A stretch of DNA of 52,139 bases from JALZBN01 sp035525375 (GCA_035525375.1 DATLEI010000101.1:1-52139), one strand, 5' to 3'; numbered from the stretch's first letter, positions 8,601 to 16,019 are shown. Numbers and translations: made by a program. Notes: generated by a model not told the origin, from the sequence alone.

Positions 8601-9299
8601 CAGTTCATTGCCGCGGCCGAGGCCAAATGGGGCCAGACCTCGGGCCTGGTCATGCTGCTCCCGCACGGCCACGAGGGCCAGGGGCCCGAGCACTCCTCGG
8701 CGCGCATCGAGCGGTTCCTCACCCTTTGCGCCGACGACAACCTCGAGATCGTGAACCCGACGACTGCGGCGCAGTACTTCCACGTCCTCCGGCGCCAGGT
8801 GCGACGGAACGTTCGCCGCCCCCTAGTGGTCCTTACTCCGAAGTCGCTGCTCCGGGCGCGCCAGTCCCGCTCCCCGGCCGCCGAACTCTCCTCGGGCGGC
8901 TTTCAGGCGGTTCTCCCTGACACGGCGATCAACCCGGCGCAGGCGCGCCGTATCGTGCTCGCTTCGGGCAAGGTCGCGTACGACGCGATCGGCGCGCGCG
9001 ACGCTCGCAATCTCGCCGTGCCGGTGGTTCGAGTGGAGCAGCTCTATCCGTGGCCCGAGACCCGACTCGATGAGGTGCTGTCGCGTTACGAGCAGGCCAC
9101 TGAGGTGGTGTGGCTCCAGGAGGAGCCGGAGAACATGGGCGCCTGGCCGTTCGTTCACGACCGCCTACACCGTCGACTGCGCGACCGGTTCGAACTTCGA
9201 CATGTCAGCCGGGCGCGGTCTGCGAGTCCCGCGTCAGGGAGTCAGACGGTGCACCTCCACGAGCAGCAGGAGTTGTTGGATCGCGCGCTCGACGTCTAG
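5616..9299 (+). CDS. kgd: Multifunctional 2-oxoglutarate dehydrogenase E1/E2 fusion
   Basis: A 1227-residue protein of the actinobacterial Kgd/OdhA type. The N-terminus has the E1 peripheral-subunit motif FGPNVWLVDDMYELYSQDP, then an Ala/Pro linker. The E2-type acyltransferase core (about 120-345) carries the active-site segment STYDHRVIQGAESG. The ThDP-dependent E1 region (about 390-1227) has MAHRGRLNVLANI, GDAAFSGQGVVAE with INNQVGFTT (cofactor-binding region), and CYRRHGHNETDDPS. No lipoyl domain is present, as expected for this family, which borrows the lipoylated E2 of pyruvate dehydrogenase. It converts 2-oxoglutarate to succinyl-CoA in the TCA cycle. The start at 5616 follows a TAGAAT box; an upstream in-frame extension is not conserved. 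An 18-bp perfect tandem repeat lies in the linker. Confidence 0.96.
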   Translation: MADEVATADTATPKDRATPDDTAKADDTAKAASRDDGSTAFGPNVWLVDDMYELYSQDPSSVADSWRDFFEGYGSDSARNVAAPQVARAPAPSPAPAPAPPAPQNPDAPDSVAEPLKGAAALIAATMESSLSVPTATSTRVVPARLLEVNRKVINGYLGRTGGGKVSVTHLVGYAVLKALEAVPAMKSSFARQGDRPMLVRHPHVGLGLAVDIEKPDGSRTLIVPCIGSADTLDFHGFHAAYEEIIRKVRTQRLSPDDLNGVTMTLTNPGTLGTVHSVPRLVPGQSVIVGIGALGYTAEFAGTDPQVIADLGVSKVITITSTYDHRVIQGAESGLFLQRVNELLLGSHGFYDEVFRAMGVPYEPVRWRQDKNPVDNREVEREKQVHVQSLINMYRVRGHLIADLDPLRWKEPHTHPELDPGTYDLTIWDLDRDFFTDGLAGRDVMALGDILGILRDAYCRRVGVEYMHIQEPDQKRWIQEHVEGVDTGLSTAEQLHILDRLNAAEAFERFLHTKYVGHKRFGLEGAESAIPLVDELLDQAAQAEYQEAVLGMAHRGRLNVLANIVGKSLPQIFREFEGDIDPATIQGSGDVKYHLGAAGKFAGRSGCELPVTLASNPSHVEAVDPVVEGMVRAKQDLIDDPEAFSVLPLVLHGDAAFSGQGVVAETLNLSALRGYRVGGTIHVVINNQVGFTTSPQEGRSSVYPTDVAKMVQAPIFHVNGDDPEACFRVARLAFAFRQAFHKDVVIDLVCYRRHGHNETDDPSLTHPLMYKRIDNRRSVRKLYTETLVRRGDITVGDAEKALDDFMARMQSAFEETRQSTPPDPVSRRAASFTPEPVDPAVVVPTGVDKSVLDRIVKAAHEPPAGFTTHPKLVKLLAGHRKLYAGGEVDWSMAESLALGSLLLEGTDVRLSGQDSRRGTFSQRHEVLLDFETGAEWAPLGALAADQGKLWVFDSMLSEYAALGFEYGYSVVHKEALVAWEAQFGDFANAAQIVIDQFIAAAEAKWGQTSGLVMLLPHGHEGQGPEHSSARIERFLTLCADDNLEIVNPTTAAQYFHVLRRQVRRNVRRPLVVLTPKSLLRARQSRSPAAELSSGGFQAVLPDTAINPAQARRIVLASGKVAYDAIGARDARNLAVPVVRVEQLYPWPETRLDEVLSRYEQATEVVWLQEEPENMGAWPFVHDRLHRRLRDRFELRHVSRARSASPASGSQTVHLHEQQELLDRALDV
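5673..5708 (+). repeat. 18-bp perfect tandem repeat in the kgd linker
   Basis: Two identical 18-base units encode DDTAKA twice, in the flexible N-terminal linker of Kgd before the conserved FGPN motif. Length variation here is unlikely to affect catalysis. Confidence 0.85.
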
Positions 9300-9352
9300 T
9301 TCCGGCCAGGATCGCTCAAGTTCGTGCTGGCGGATGCTTGACTGATCAGCGA

Positions 9353-10891
9353 ATGGTCACCCGCCACGTCATCGTTGACGGTTCCAACATCGCGACCGAA
9401 GGCAGGTCGATTCCGAGCCTCGCTCAGCTCGATGAGGGCGTGCGCGCCTTCATGTCGGAGAACCCGAACGACGAGATCATCGTCGTCGTCGATGCGTCCT
9501 TCGGCTATCGGATCGAGGAGTCCGAGCGGGCGACGTTCGAGGAGGCTGAAGACGCTGGTGAGGTCGTATCGCCGCCCGCTGGCGCGATCGGTCGAGGCGA
9601 CGGATTTCTCTTGAAGATTGCCGACCGAGTCGACGCGACGGTGCTGTCGAACGACTCATTCCAGGAGTTCCACGGCGAGTACAAGTGGCTCTTTGACGAG
9701 GGCCGCTTGGTCGGGGGCAAGCCGGTGCCCGGAGTGGGATGGATCTTCACCCCCCGAACGCCGGTGCGGGGCCCGCGAAGCCGGATGGCGACTCGTGAGG
9801 CCGAGAAGGCTGCCGGCGGGGCTAGCAGCGGCCGCGGTCGAGGTCGAGGCCGGGCAAAGGCGGTCAGTGAGCCGGTCGTCGAAGCGATCGCAGAGGCGAC
9901 GGCGGAGGTCATTTCCCCACCCCTGATTTCGGCCGTGGCCGCCGCTGGCGCCGAGAGTGCCGGGGACGCGTCCGATGAAGCCAGGTCTGGCCGTGGCTCG
10001 CGCCGGCGTCCGCGGGGGAAGCCCGGTCCGGGCCCTGGCACAGTCAACGAACCGCTTCCGTTCATCACGTTCATCGCCGAACACCACTTGGGCACCGAGG
10101 TCGAGGGCGTGGTCGAAGAGTTCACGTCCCATGGCGCATTCGTGACCGCCGGCGGCGCGCGCTGTTACGTGCCGTTGTCGGGGCTGGGCGACCCCCCGCC
10201 GAGAAGCGCCAAGGATGTCTTGACGCGCGGCGAGTCGCAGCTGTTCGTCGTGCAGGCGCTCGACGCTCCCCGGCGCGGGATCGAACTGGCGCTGCCTGGG
10301 TTGGCACGTGTCTCCGGCGCGCCCACCGAGGAGACGGTCGAGGCCGAGATCGAGGTCGGTACGGCACCCGGCGTGCCCGTTGCGGCCGCTGAGTTGGCGG
10401 ACAAGGTCGCGGCGAAGAGGCCGGCGCGCACGAGGAAGGCCGCGCCCGCGCCGGCATCCGCACCGTCGCCAGCCCGCACCGGGCCACGGACGCGAACTCC
10501 GGAGCAGAAGGCCCTGGCCAAGAAGGCACTGGCCGACAAGGCCGCGGCCAAGAAGGGGACTCCGGTCGAGGCCGCCCCTCTAGCCAAGGAGCCCACGGCC
10601 GCCAAGAAGCCCGCGCCGTCCAAGAAGTCCCTCGCGCCCAAGAAGTCCCTCGCGCCCAAGAAGGCGGCTGGGAAGACGGCGGCGCCGACCCAGAAGGCCG
10701 TTCCCACCAAGAAGGCGGTTGCCACCAAGAAGCCCCCGTCCAAGAAGGCGGCCCCGGCCAAGAAGGTGGCTGCGCTCAAAAAGGCGGCTACCAGCGAGAA
10801 GGCCGCGTCGGAAAACGTGGCTGCGGTCAAGAAGTCCTCGCGGGCCAAGAAGGCCGCCGTGGCGAAGAAGGCCCCAGCCAAGAAGCCCTAG
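9353..10891 (+). CDS. NYN/Zc3h12a-like nuclease with S1-like domain and histone-H1-like tail
   Basis: A 512-residue protein from ATG 9353. Residues 1-140 fit a NYN/PIN-like ribonuclease domain of the Zc3h12a type: HVIVDGSNIATEGR at the start, DEIIVVVDASFGYR, GDGFLLKIADRVDATVLSND and FQEF, which supply the acidic metal-binding residues. A low-complexity linker (GRGRGRGRAKA) leads to an S1/OB-like region at about 235-320 (LGTEVEGVVEEFTSHGAFVT, ARCYVPLSGLG). Residues about 350-512 are a Lys/Ala/Pro-rich tail with repeated KKA, AKK and PKK units, like histone H1 or Lsr2/HupB tails, and would bind nucleic acid non-specifically. RNA cleavage or nucleoid-associated RNA processing is the likely role; the substrate is unknown. 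Confidence 0.85.
   Translation: MVTRHVIVDGSNIATEGRSIPSLAQLDEGVRAFMSENPNDEIIVVVDASFGYRIEESERATFEEAEDAGEVVSPPAGAIGRGDGFLLKIADRVDATVLSNDSFQEFHGEYKWLFDEGRLVGGKPVPGVGWIFTPRTPVRGPRSRMATREAEKAAGGASSGRGRGRGRAKAVSEPVVEAIAEATAEVISPPLISAVAAAGAESAGDASDEARSGRGSRRRPRGKPGPGPGTVNEPLPFITFIAEHHLGTEVEGVVEEFTSHGAFVTAGGARCYVPLSGLGDPPPRSAKDVLTRGESQLFVVQALDAPRRGIELALPGLARVSGAPTEETVEAEIEVGTAPGVPVAAAELADKVAAKRPARTRKAAPAPASAPSPARTGPRTRTPEQKALAKKALADKAAAKKGTPVEAAPLAKEPTAAKKPAPSKKSLAPKKSLAPKKAAGKTAAPTQKAVPTKKAVATKKPPSKKAAPAKKVAALKKAATSEKAASENVAAVKKSSRAKKAAVAKKAPAKKP
10621..10656 (+). repeat. 18-bp tandem repeat in the H1-like tail
   Basis: Two perfect 18-base units encode KKSLAP-type repeats within a longer degenerate array of Lys-Lys-Ala codons (about 10410-10890). 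The array is coding, not satellite DNA. Confidence 0.85.
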
Positions 10892-10900
10892 ATCTCGCCT

Positions 10901-10980
10901 TTCGGACTGACCTTTTTGGTCACCCGATGGGCAAGGTGGGCCATTTTGGAACCAAAAGGGCAGTCCGAAAATGGCTTGCC
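10901..10980. repeat. Nested inverted repeats between the NYN gene and xth
   Basis: Arm A (10901-10920) and its near-complement (10951-10969) form a roughly 19-bp stem enclosing 30 bases. Within and across this lie GGCAAG/CCATTTT (10930-10947) complementary to AAAATGG/CTTGCC (10968-10980), and a perfect palindrome TTTTGGAACCAAAA (10944-10957). The pairings overlap, so an RNA could form alternative hairpins or a pseudoknot. It sits 9 bases after the NYN gene stop and ends 22 bases before xth. A terminator or attenuator is possible, but no U-tract follows. Confidence 0.7.
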
Positions 10981-10988
10981 GAAGGGCC

Positions 10989-10994
10989 TAGGCT
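10989..10994 (+). promoter_or_regulatory. -10 box of xth, leaderless type
   Basis: TAGGCT lies 8 bases before the GTG at 11003, and no ribosome-binding site is present. The nested palindromes end just upstream and cover its -35 region. Confidence 0.5.
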
Positions 10995-11002
10995 GACGCG
11001 CC

Positions 11003-11776
11003 GTGCGAGTCGCCACCTGGAACGTCAATTCCCTCAAGGCGCGCCTCCCCCGGGTGGAGGAATGGCTGGCCTACGCCAAGCCCGACGTCCTGTGCTTGCA
11101 GGAGACCAAGCTGGCGGACGGCGCGTTCCCGGCGATGGCCTTTCAGACCCTCGGCTATGAGGCCGCCCATTGCGGGCAAGGGCAGTGGAATGGTGTCGCC
11201 ATCCTCAGCCGCGTCGGACTCGACGACGTGGTTGCCGGGTTCAGCGACGAGCACGAGGCCGCCGACGTCGAGGCTCGCCTGTTGTGGGCGACTTGCGGAG
11301 GGGTGCGGGTGGGAAGCGTCTACGTCCCAAACGGGAGGGTTGTGGGCAGCGCGCATTACGACGCCAAGTTGGAATGGCTCGATCGCCTGCGCCGCCATGT
11401 CGAGTCGGCTGACGACCCCACTGCCGACCTCATCGTGTGTGGCGATTTCAACGTTGCGCCGGATGACCGCGACGCCTGGGACCCGACCAAGCTGCACGGG
11501 GGTACCCACGTGAGCCCGCCCGAGCGCGAAGCGGTTGCGGCACTCGAGCGGTGGGGGCTGGTTGACGTCTTTCGCCGCTTCTACGACGAGAGCGGCATCT
11601 ACTCATGGTGGGATTACCGCGCCGGCGACTTCCACCAAGGACGAGGGCTACGGATCGACCTTCTGTTGGCCACGAAGGCACTGGCCGACCGCGCCACGTT
11701 CGCCCTCATCGATCGCTTCGCGCGCAAGGGGAAGTTGCCATCCGACCACGCGCCGCTGCTGGTCGACTTCGCCTAG
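11003..11776 (+). CDS. xth: Exodeoxyribonuclease III (AP endonuclease)
   Basis: A 257-residue protein of the exonuclease III/EEP family, which cuts DNA at abasic sites and trims 3' ends in base-excision repair. It carries the family motifs in order: RVATWNVNSLKARLPR, PDVLCLQETKL (metal-binding Glu), SVYVPNGRVVGSAHYD, DLIVCGDFNVAPDDRD (catalytic Asp/Asn), YSWWDYRAGDF and the C-terminal PSDHAPLLVDF with the catalytic Asp-His. Length is normal. It starts at GTG 11003 without a Shine-Dalgarno. It converges with the sigma-region-4 gene at 11794. Confidence 0.96.
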   Translation: MRVATWNVNSLKARLPRVEEWLAYAKPDVLCLQETKLADGAFPAMAFQTLGYEAAHCGQGQWNGVAILSRVGLDDVVAGFSDEHEAADVEARLLWATCGGVRVGSVYVPNGRVVGSAHYDAKLEWLDRLRRHVESADDPTADLIVCGDFNVAPDDRDAWDPTKLHGGTHVSPPEREAVAALERWGLVDVFRRFYDESGIYSWWDYRAGDFHQGRGLRIDLLLATKALADRATFALIDRFARKGKLPSDHAPLLVDFA

Positions 11777-11793
11777 CGGCCGGCTCCGCCCGC

Positions 11794-12096
11794 TCAGTCG
11801 GAGAGGCGGGCGCGGAGCTTGGCCAAACCGCCAGCGAGACCGTCGCGCACCTCAGCCTTGGAGATGCCGAGGTCATTGTGCAGCTCCTTCATCGACCGCG
11901 GGGGCGTGCCGTCGAGCCCGTAGTGCGAGTTGACGATCCGCAGCTCGAGGGGGTCGAGCTCGTCGAACAGATGGGGAGGCGCGGCGCGGATCAGGAGGGC
12001 GTCGTCGTCAACGGAGTCGTCGAGTGACGCCACGTCGTCGGCCCCATCGGGATAGGGCCACCCTTCATCATTGGGCCACAGATACGAAGAACTCAT
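11794..12096 (-). CDS. Small protein with a stand-alone sigma region 4-like helix-turn-helix
   Basis: A 100-residue protein. The acidic, Trp/Tyr-containing N-terminus (about 1-45) has no recognised domain. Residues about 46-98 align by eye with sigma-70 region 4: LDPLELRIVNSHYGLDGTP, then SMKELHNDLGISKAEVRDGLAGGLAKLRARL, the pattern usually seen in primary sigma factors (LDELERxVLRLRYGLDG...LGLSRERVRQIE). Regions 2 and 3 are absent, so it cannot be a complete sigma factor. It could bind -35 elements or RNA polymerase as an accessory factor. The start at 12096 is placed 6 bases after a promoter-like -10. It lies just downstream of uvrD2 on the same strand. Confidence 0.75.
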   Translation of the reverse strand: MSSSYLWPNDEGWPYPDGADDVASLDDSVDDDALLIRAAPPHLFDELDPLELRIVNSHYGLDGTPPRSMKELHNDLGISKAEVRDGLAGGLAKLRARLSD

Positions 12097-12102
12097 GACA
12101 CC

Positions 12103-12131
12103 GTTGTCGCGCCATCGGCCGCGGATGTCAA
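12103..12131 (-). promoter_or_regulatory. Promoter of the sigma-region-4 protein
   Basis: On the minus strand a perfect TTGACA (12131-12126) is followed by a 17-bp spacer and a weak GACAAC (12108-12103), ending 6 bases before the ATG at 12096. The consensus -35 and spacing suggest a housekeeping-sigma promoter and a leaderless mRNA. Confidence 0.55.
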
Positions 12132-12149
12132 CGAACGTCTCGTAAGGCG

Positions 12150-14261
12150 TTAGGCAGAGGTCGCAGCGCGGCGCCGGGCCACGACCCCCAAGAGGGCAGG
12201 GCCATAGCGCTGCACCTTCAACGGCCCCACGCCCGGGATGGACAGGAGCTCGCCGGTGTCGGCGGGCTGAGCTTCGGCGATCGCGCCCAGTGTGGTGTCG
12301 TGAAGGACGACATAGGCGGGCACACCAGCGGCCCGAGCGGCGCGGGCGCGCCACGATTTCAGGGCCTCGACCACCTCGGGGTCGGCGTTGTCACCCGGCC
12401 GGGGTCGGGCCCCCCGGCCACCTCGGGCGGCGCCATTCGCAAGCGTGCGGACTTGGGCTCGCGTGTCGTCGAGATACCGGCGCCAATCGGATGCAGGCCG
12501 ACCCTCGGCGAGGGCGCGAACGGTGGCCTCTATGGACTCCAGCCATGGCGACGGGGAGCGGCCGAGGGTGCGCGCGCCGAAGGTGCGGCGTTCGGCCCAG
12601 GAACAGTGGAGCTCCCGCTCGGCCCGGGTGACGGCGACGTAGAGAAGTCGGCGCTCCTCGGCGCGAGCGTCCGCAGTTTCGGCTCTGCCGATTGGTACCA
12701 GGCCCTGCTCGAGTCCGACGAGGAAGACGATGGGCCATTCGAGACCCTTGGCCGCGTGGAACGTAGCCAGTTCGACCGCGTCGCGCCGGATGTCGGCGGC
12801 GGCGTCGACCCGTAGCGTGCTGATCAGCCAGCCGAGGAAGCTCGACACTGTCATCGAGGGGTCGATGGCGAGCTGCTCCGACGCCAAACGGGAGAACGTC
12901 AGCAGGGCGTCGTGGCGTTCGGCCGCGGGCCCCTCGGACTGAGCGCCGGAGTCGGAGTCGGAGTCGGCGGAGCCGGAGCGATCGCGAGCCAACTCGTGAA
13001 GGTCGGGCAAGGCGCTCGACAGCGGGCTCTCGGCCGGCCTCCTGCGCAGATCCGCGATCGCGTCGCGGATCTCGGGGCGTTCGAGAAAGGCCACAGCACC
13101 GCGCAGCCGAAAGGGGATGTTGGCCTTGGCCAAAGCCGCCTCGATGAGCACGAGCTGGCCGTGGGTACGGGCGAGCACGGCAAGGTGCGACCACGGTAGG
13201 TTCGGCCCGCGCCGGCGGCGGAGCTCGCTGGCCACGGCGCGAGCTTCCTCGTTGTCGGTTGCGTAGCGCTCGACGCATGGGGCCTTACCCTCGGGTTGCG
13301 TTGGGTGCAGGACGGTGCCTCGATCGAGGACTGCGTTGGCAGCAGCCAGAATTTGGGGGGACGACCTGTAGTTACGGTCGAGCCGGACGACTGCGGTTCC
13401 TGCCGAGGGGAACATGCTGCGGAACTCCCGCAGCGGCCGAGCGTCAGCTCCGTTCCAGCCGTAGATGGCCTGGTCGGGGTCGCCGACCACGCAGAGATCG
13501 GATCGGTCACCGAGCCAACCAGTGAGCAGGCGCAGCTGCGCCGGGTTCACGTCTTGGAACTCGTCGACGAACAGGTGACGGAACCGCCACCGCTGGGTCG
13601 TGGCGAACTGGCTGTCGTTGTGGAGGGCGTCGCCGCAGACGACGATGAGGTCGTCGAAGTCGATAAGCGCCCGTTTGCGCTTCTCCTGCTCGTAGCGCTC
13701 GTAGAGCGTGGCGATCGCGGCCGCGGGCAGAGGCGGGCGGCGCGCCGCTGATGCGGCCGCGGCTTCATAGCCGTCGGGGGTCACTAGGCGAGCCTTGGCC
13801 CACTCGATCTCGGCGGCCACATCGCCGGGCTGGATCGTGTCGCGACCGGCCCCCCGCTCCGGGCCGCTCGGGCCGGCCCCGCGCTCTCGGCCGCTCGGGC
13901 TGGTGCTGGGCATCATGGGCCCGAGGAGACCCACCTTGTGGTCGAGTAGCGCCGGGGGACGGATGCCCTGGTCGGCCCACCGGCGCCGGAGCTGGGCGTA
14001 GGCGATGGCGTGGAACGTGCCGGCCGCGACTCGGTCGCGAACGCCGAGAGCCGCCAGTCGGGTGCTGAGTTCGGCGGCGGCGCGCCGGGTGAAGGTGAGC
14101 GTGAGCACATGCTGCGGTAAGGCACTGCCGGCCTTGATGCGGTGAGCGATACGGCGGGTGAGCACCCTGGTCTTACCGGAGCCGGCACCGGCAAGGATGG
14201 CGAGCGGCTGGGCGTCGGTCGTGACGGCCTCGAGCTGTGCGGGGTCGAGCTCCGAGGCCAT
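12150..14261 (-). CDS. uvrD2: ATP-dependent DNA helicase, UvrD2-type with HRDC domain
   Basis: A 703-residue superfamily 1 helicase. Motifs in order: Walker A LAGAGSGKTRVLTRRIA (residues 24-31 core), LTLTFTRRAAAELSTRL, motif II VDEFQDVNPAQ, motif III GDPDQAIYGWNGAD, RLDRNYRSSPQIL, TFHAAKGLEWPIVFL and motif VI YVAVTRAERELH. The C-terminal segment (about 625-700; VVEALKSWRARAARAAGVPA, then LLSIPGVGPLKVQRYG) is an HRDC domain, as in mycobacterial UvrD2. It is a 3'-5' DNA unwinding enzyme for repair. A Gly/Pro/Arg-rich insert near residue 122-135 carries a short internal duplication (PSGRERGAG / PSGPERGAG). It is divergent from the HAD gene. Confidence 0.93.
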   Translation of the reverse strand: MASELDPAQLEAVTTDAQPLAILAGAGSGKTRVLTRRIAHRIKAGSALPQHVLTLTFTRRAAAELSTRLAALGVRDRVAAGTFHAIAYAQLRRRWADQGIRPPALLDHKVGLLGPMMPSTSPSGRERGAGPSGPERGAGRDTIQPGDVAAEIEWAKARLVTPDGYEAAAASAARRPPLPAAAIATLYERYEQEKRKRALIDFDDLIVVCGDALHNDSQFATTQRWRFRHLFVDEFQDVNPAQLRLLTGWLGDRSDLCVVGDPDQAIYGWNGADARPLREFRSMFPSAGTAVVRLDRNYRSSPQILAAANAVLDRGTVLHPTQPEGKAPCVERYATDNEEARAVASELRRRRGPNLPWSHLAVLARTHGQLVLIEAALAKANIPFRLRGAVAFLERPEIRDAIADLRRRPAESPLSSALPDLHELARDRSGSADSDSDSGAQSEGPAAERHDALLTFSRLASEQLAIDPSMTVSSFLGWLISTLRVDAAADIRRDAVELATFHAAKGLEWPIVFLVGLEQGLVPIGRAETADARAEERRLLYVAVTRAERELHCSWAERRTFGARTLGRSPSPWLESIEATVRALAEGRPASDWRRYLDDTRAQVRTLANGAARGGRGARPRPGDNADPEVVEALKSWRARAARAAGVPAYVVLHDTTLGAIAEAQPADTGELLSIPGVGPLKVQRYGPALLGVVARRRAATSA

Positions 14262-14349
14262 GGGGCGAACGTACTGACGCAGTCGGACAAAAACGCGGAT
14301 GCCCTACCCGTCGCCAGGCGCTGGAGGAATTCTTGTCCGACCCCCTGGC

Positions 14350-14355
14350 TAACCT
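14350..14355 (+). promoter_or_regulatory. -10 box, leaderless type, for the HAD gene
   Basis: TAACCT lies 7 bases before the GTG at 14363, in the gap between the divergent uvrD2 and HAD genes. No Shine-Dalgarno is seen. Confidence 0.5.
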
Positions 14356-14362
14356 CAGGACT

Positions 14363-14935
14363 GTGCTGATCGGACTTGATCTCGACGGGGTTCTCTGTGA
14401 CCTGGGTCCTACTCTCGCGGCGCGCATCGCGGAGAAGTTCGATGTCACCACCCATCCGTCCGCCTGGCGCACCTACGACCTCCGCAGGCTGCGCCTGGGG
14501 TTACCCGAGGGCCGGTATCAGGCGTTCCTCGACGAAGCCTTTCACGACCCGACGCTCTACGAGAAGGCAGCGGTAGTAAGCGGCGCGGCGTCCGGCATGG
14601 CCCAGCTGCGATCGGCCGGGTGGCGCCTTGTCGGAATTACGGCCCGACCGCCGCACCTCACCGCAATCACCACTCGTTGGCTGGCGGCCCAGGGCCTCTC
14701 ACTCGAGTCCGTGCATCACACCATCGTCAACCAGAAGTCGACCGTAGCCCACCAGCTCGGCGTGCAGGTGACCGTTGAAGACAACCCGGAGGAGGCTGAA
14801 CTGCTGGGCGAGGTGTGCCAGTCATGGCTGTTCGACAGGCCCTACAACCGTGATCACACCCCCGTCCTCGCCAAGCGGGTCCATTCCTGGGATGAACTGG
14901 TGGGCCGGCTCTGCCAGCTCCGGCTCTTTGCGTAG
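14363..14935 (+). CDS. HAD-family phosphatase, 5'(3')-deoxyribonucleotidase-like
   Basis: A 190-residue protein starting GTG 14363. It opens with the HAD nucleophile motif LIGLDLDGVLCDLG (DxDGV), has motif II-like GITARPPHL after WRLVG, and motif IV as VTVEDNPEEAELL. The short cap and the overall order resemble NT5C/YorR-type 5'-nucleotidases that dephosphorylate deoxynucleotides, but other HAD substrates are possible. It begins a same-strand run with the ACT protein and def. Confidence 0.8.
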   Translation: MLIGLDLDGVLCDLGPTLAARIAEKFDVTTHPSAWRTYDLRRLRLGLPEGRYQAFLDEAFHDPTLYEKAAVVSGAASGMAQLRSAGWRLVGITARPPHLTAITTRWLAAQGLSLESVHHTIVNQKSTVAHQLGVQVTVEDNPEEAELLGEVCQSWLFDRPYNRDHTPVLAKRVHSWDELVGRLCQLRLFA

Positions 14936-14950
14936 GCCGGGCTACTGAGG

Positions 14951-15499
14951 GTGGCGCATTTTGCCGTTACAGCCGTCGGTGCTGACCGTCCCGGCATCGT
15001 GGCTGCCGTCTCGAATGCCTTCGTTGAGCACGGCTGCAACATCGAAGACAGTGCCATGACGATCCTTCGCGGTCAGTTCGCCATGATGCTCATCGTGGCT
15101 GCACCCCAAGGCCTGGCCGCCCCGGCCTTGAAGGCGGCGCTTGCGGCGCCGGCGCTCGAGCTGGGTCTGACGGTCACGGTCGAGCCCGTTTCAAGCACTG
15201 AAGTGCGTCAAGAACTGCCTGCCGGGGGTGCCAGTACGTACACGGTATCTGTGCACGGTGCCGATCATCCCGGCATCGTCCATGGCATCGCCGACCTGCT
15301 GGCACGCGCCGCGGTCAACATCATCGACCTCACCACGAGGGTTATCGGCGGCACCGAGAGTCCGGTTTACGTCATGATGCTCGAGGTCTCCCTTCCGCCG
15401 ACGGTTGATGCCGACGATCTTCGAGCCCGGCTCGACAACGTGGCCCAGGAGCTCGGCGTGACGGCCAACCTTCACCCGTCCGAAGCCGACATCCTCTGA
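14951..15499 (+). CDS. Double ACT-domain protein, GcvR-like
   Basis: A 182-residue protein made of two ACT domains: residues 1-75 (FAVTAVGADRPGIVAAVSNAF, then HGCNIEDSAMTILRGQFAM) and about 95-175 (YTVSVHGADHPGIVHGIADLL, then AAVNIIDLTTRVI). The GADxPGIV motif is the typical amino-acid-binding loop. The arrangement matches the GcvR/PurU-regulatory type rather than an enzyme, as no catalytic domain follows. It probably senses glycine or another amino acid; no target is visible. Start GTG 14951 follows GAGG. Confidence 0.85.
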   Translation: MAHFAVTAVGADRPGIVAAVSNAFVEHGCNIEDSAMTILRGQFAMMLIVAAPQGLAAPALKAALAAPALELGLTVTVEPVSSTEVRQELPAGGASTYTVSVHGADHPGIVHGIADLLARAAVNIIDLTTRVIGGTESPVYVMMLEVSLPPTVDADDLRARLDNVAQELGVTANLHPSEADIL

Positions 15500-15518
15500 T
15501 CGAGGCCGCGCCGCACTG

Positions 15519-16019
15519 ATGGCCGTCCGACCGGTTGTGCTGTTGCCCGACGCGTGCTTGACCAAGGTCGCCGTACCCGTCGCCGTCGTCGACGACGAGG
15601 CCAAGGCTCTCGCGCAAGACCTGATCGACACCATGCGGTCGCGGACTGCGTGCGTCGGTCTCGCTGCGCCCCAGCTCGGGGTCAGCCGGCGCGCCTTCGT
15701 CATCGACGTCAGCGGGCACCGCAAGGCCAAGATCTGCCATGGCGAGCTCGTGCTCTTTGACCCCGAGATCGTTGATGTCGGCGCGCCCGACCTTGCTCGC
15801 GAGGGATGCCTGAGTGTGCCCGACTTCACGGGTGACGTCCCTCGCGCCGCGACCCTCACCGTACGGGGCCTCGATCTGAGCGGTAGTGAGCGAATTGTCG
15901 AAACCGACGCCTTCGAGGCGCGCGCCGTCCTTCACGAGATAGACCACCTCGATGGGCTGCTGTTCCTCGACCGGGTGTCGTCACCCCAGGCCGTGTTCCA
16001 GCGCAAGGTCTACCGCTGA
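15519..16019 (+). CDS. def: Peptide deformylase
   Basis: A 166-residue metalloenzyme that removes the formyl group from nascent N-terminal methionine. The three family motifs are all present: VGLAAPQLGVSRR (motif I), REGCLSVPDF (motif II, metal Cys) and VLHEIDHLDGLLF (motif III, HExxH). Length is normal. It starts at ATG 15519, 19 bases after the ACT gene. No methionyl-tRNA formyltransferase gene is adjacent. Confidence 0.95.
   Translation: MAVRPVVLLPDACLTKVAVPVAVVDDEAKALAQDLIDTMRSRTACVGLAAPQLGVSRRAFVIDVSGHRKAKICHGELVLFDPEIVDVGAPDLAREGCLSVPDFTGDVPRAATLTVRGLDLSGSERIVETDAFEARAVLHEIDHLDGLLFLDRVSSPQAVFQRKVYR

Noticed and set aside
10410..10890. Satellite-like or CRISPR-like repeat array
   Set aside because: The periodicity is coding (Lys-Lys-Ala codons) with no constant repeat or spacer pattern.
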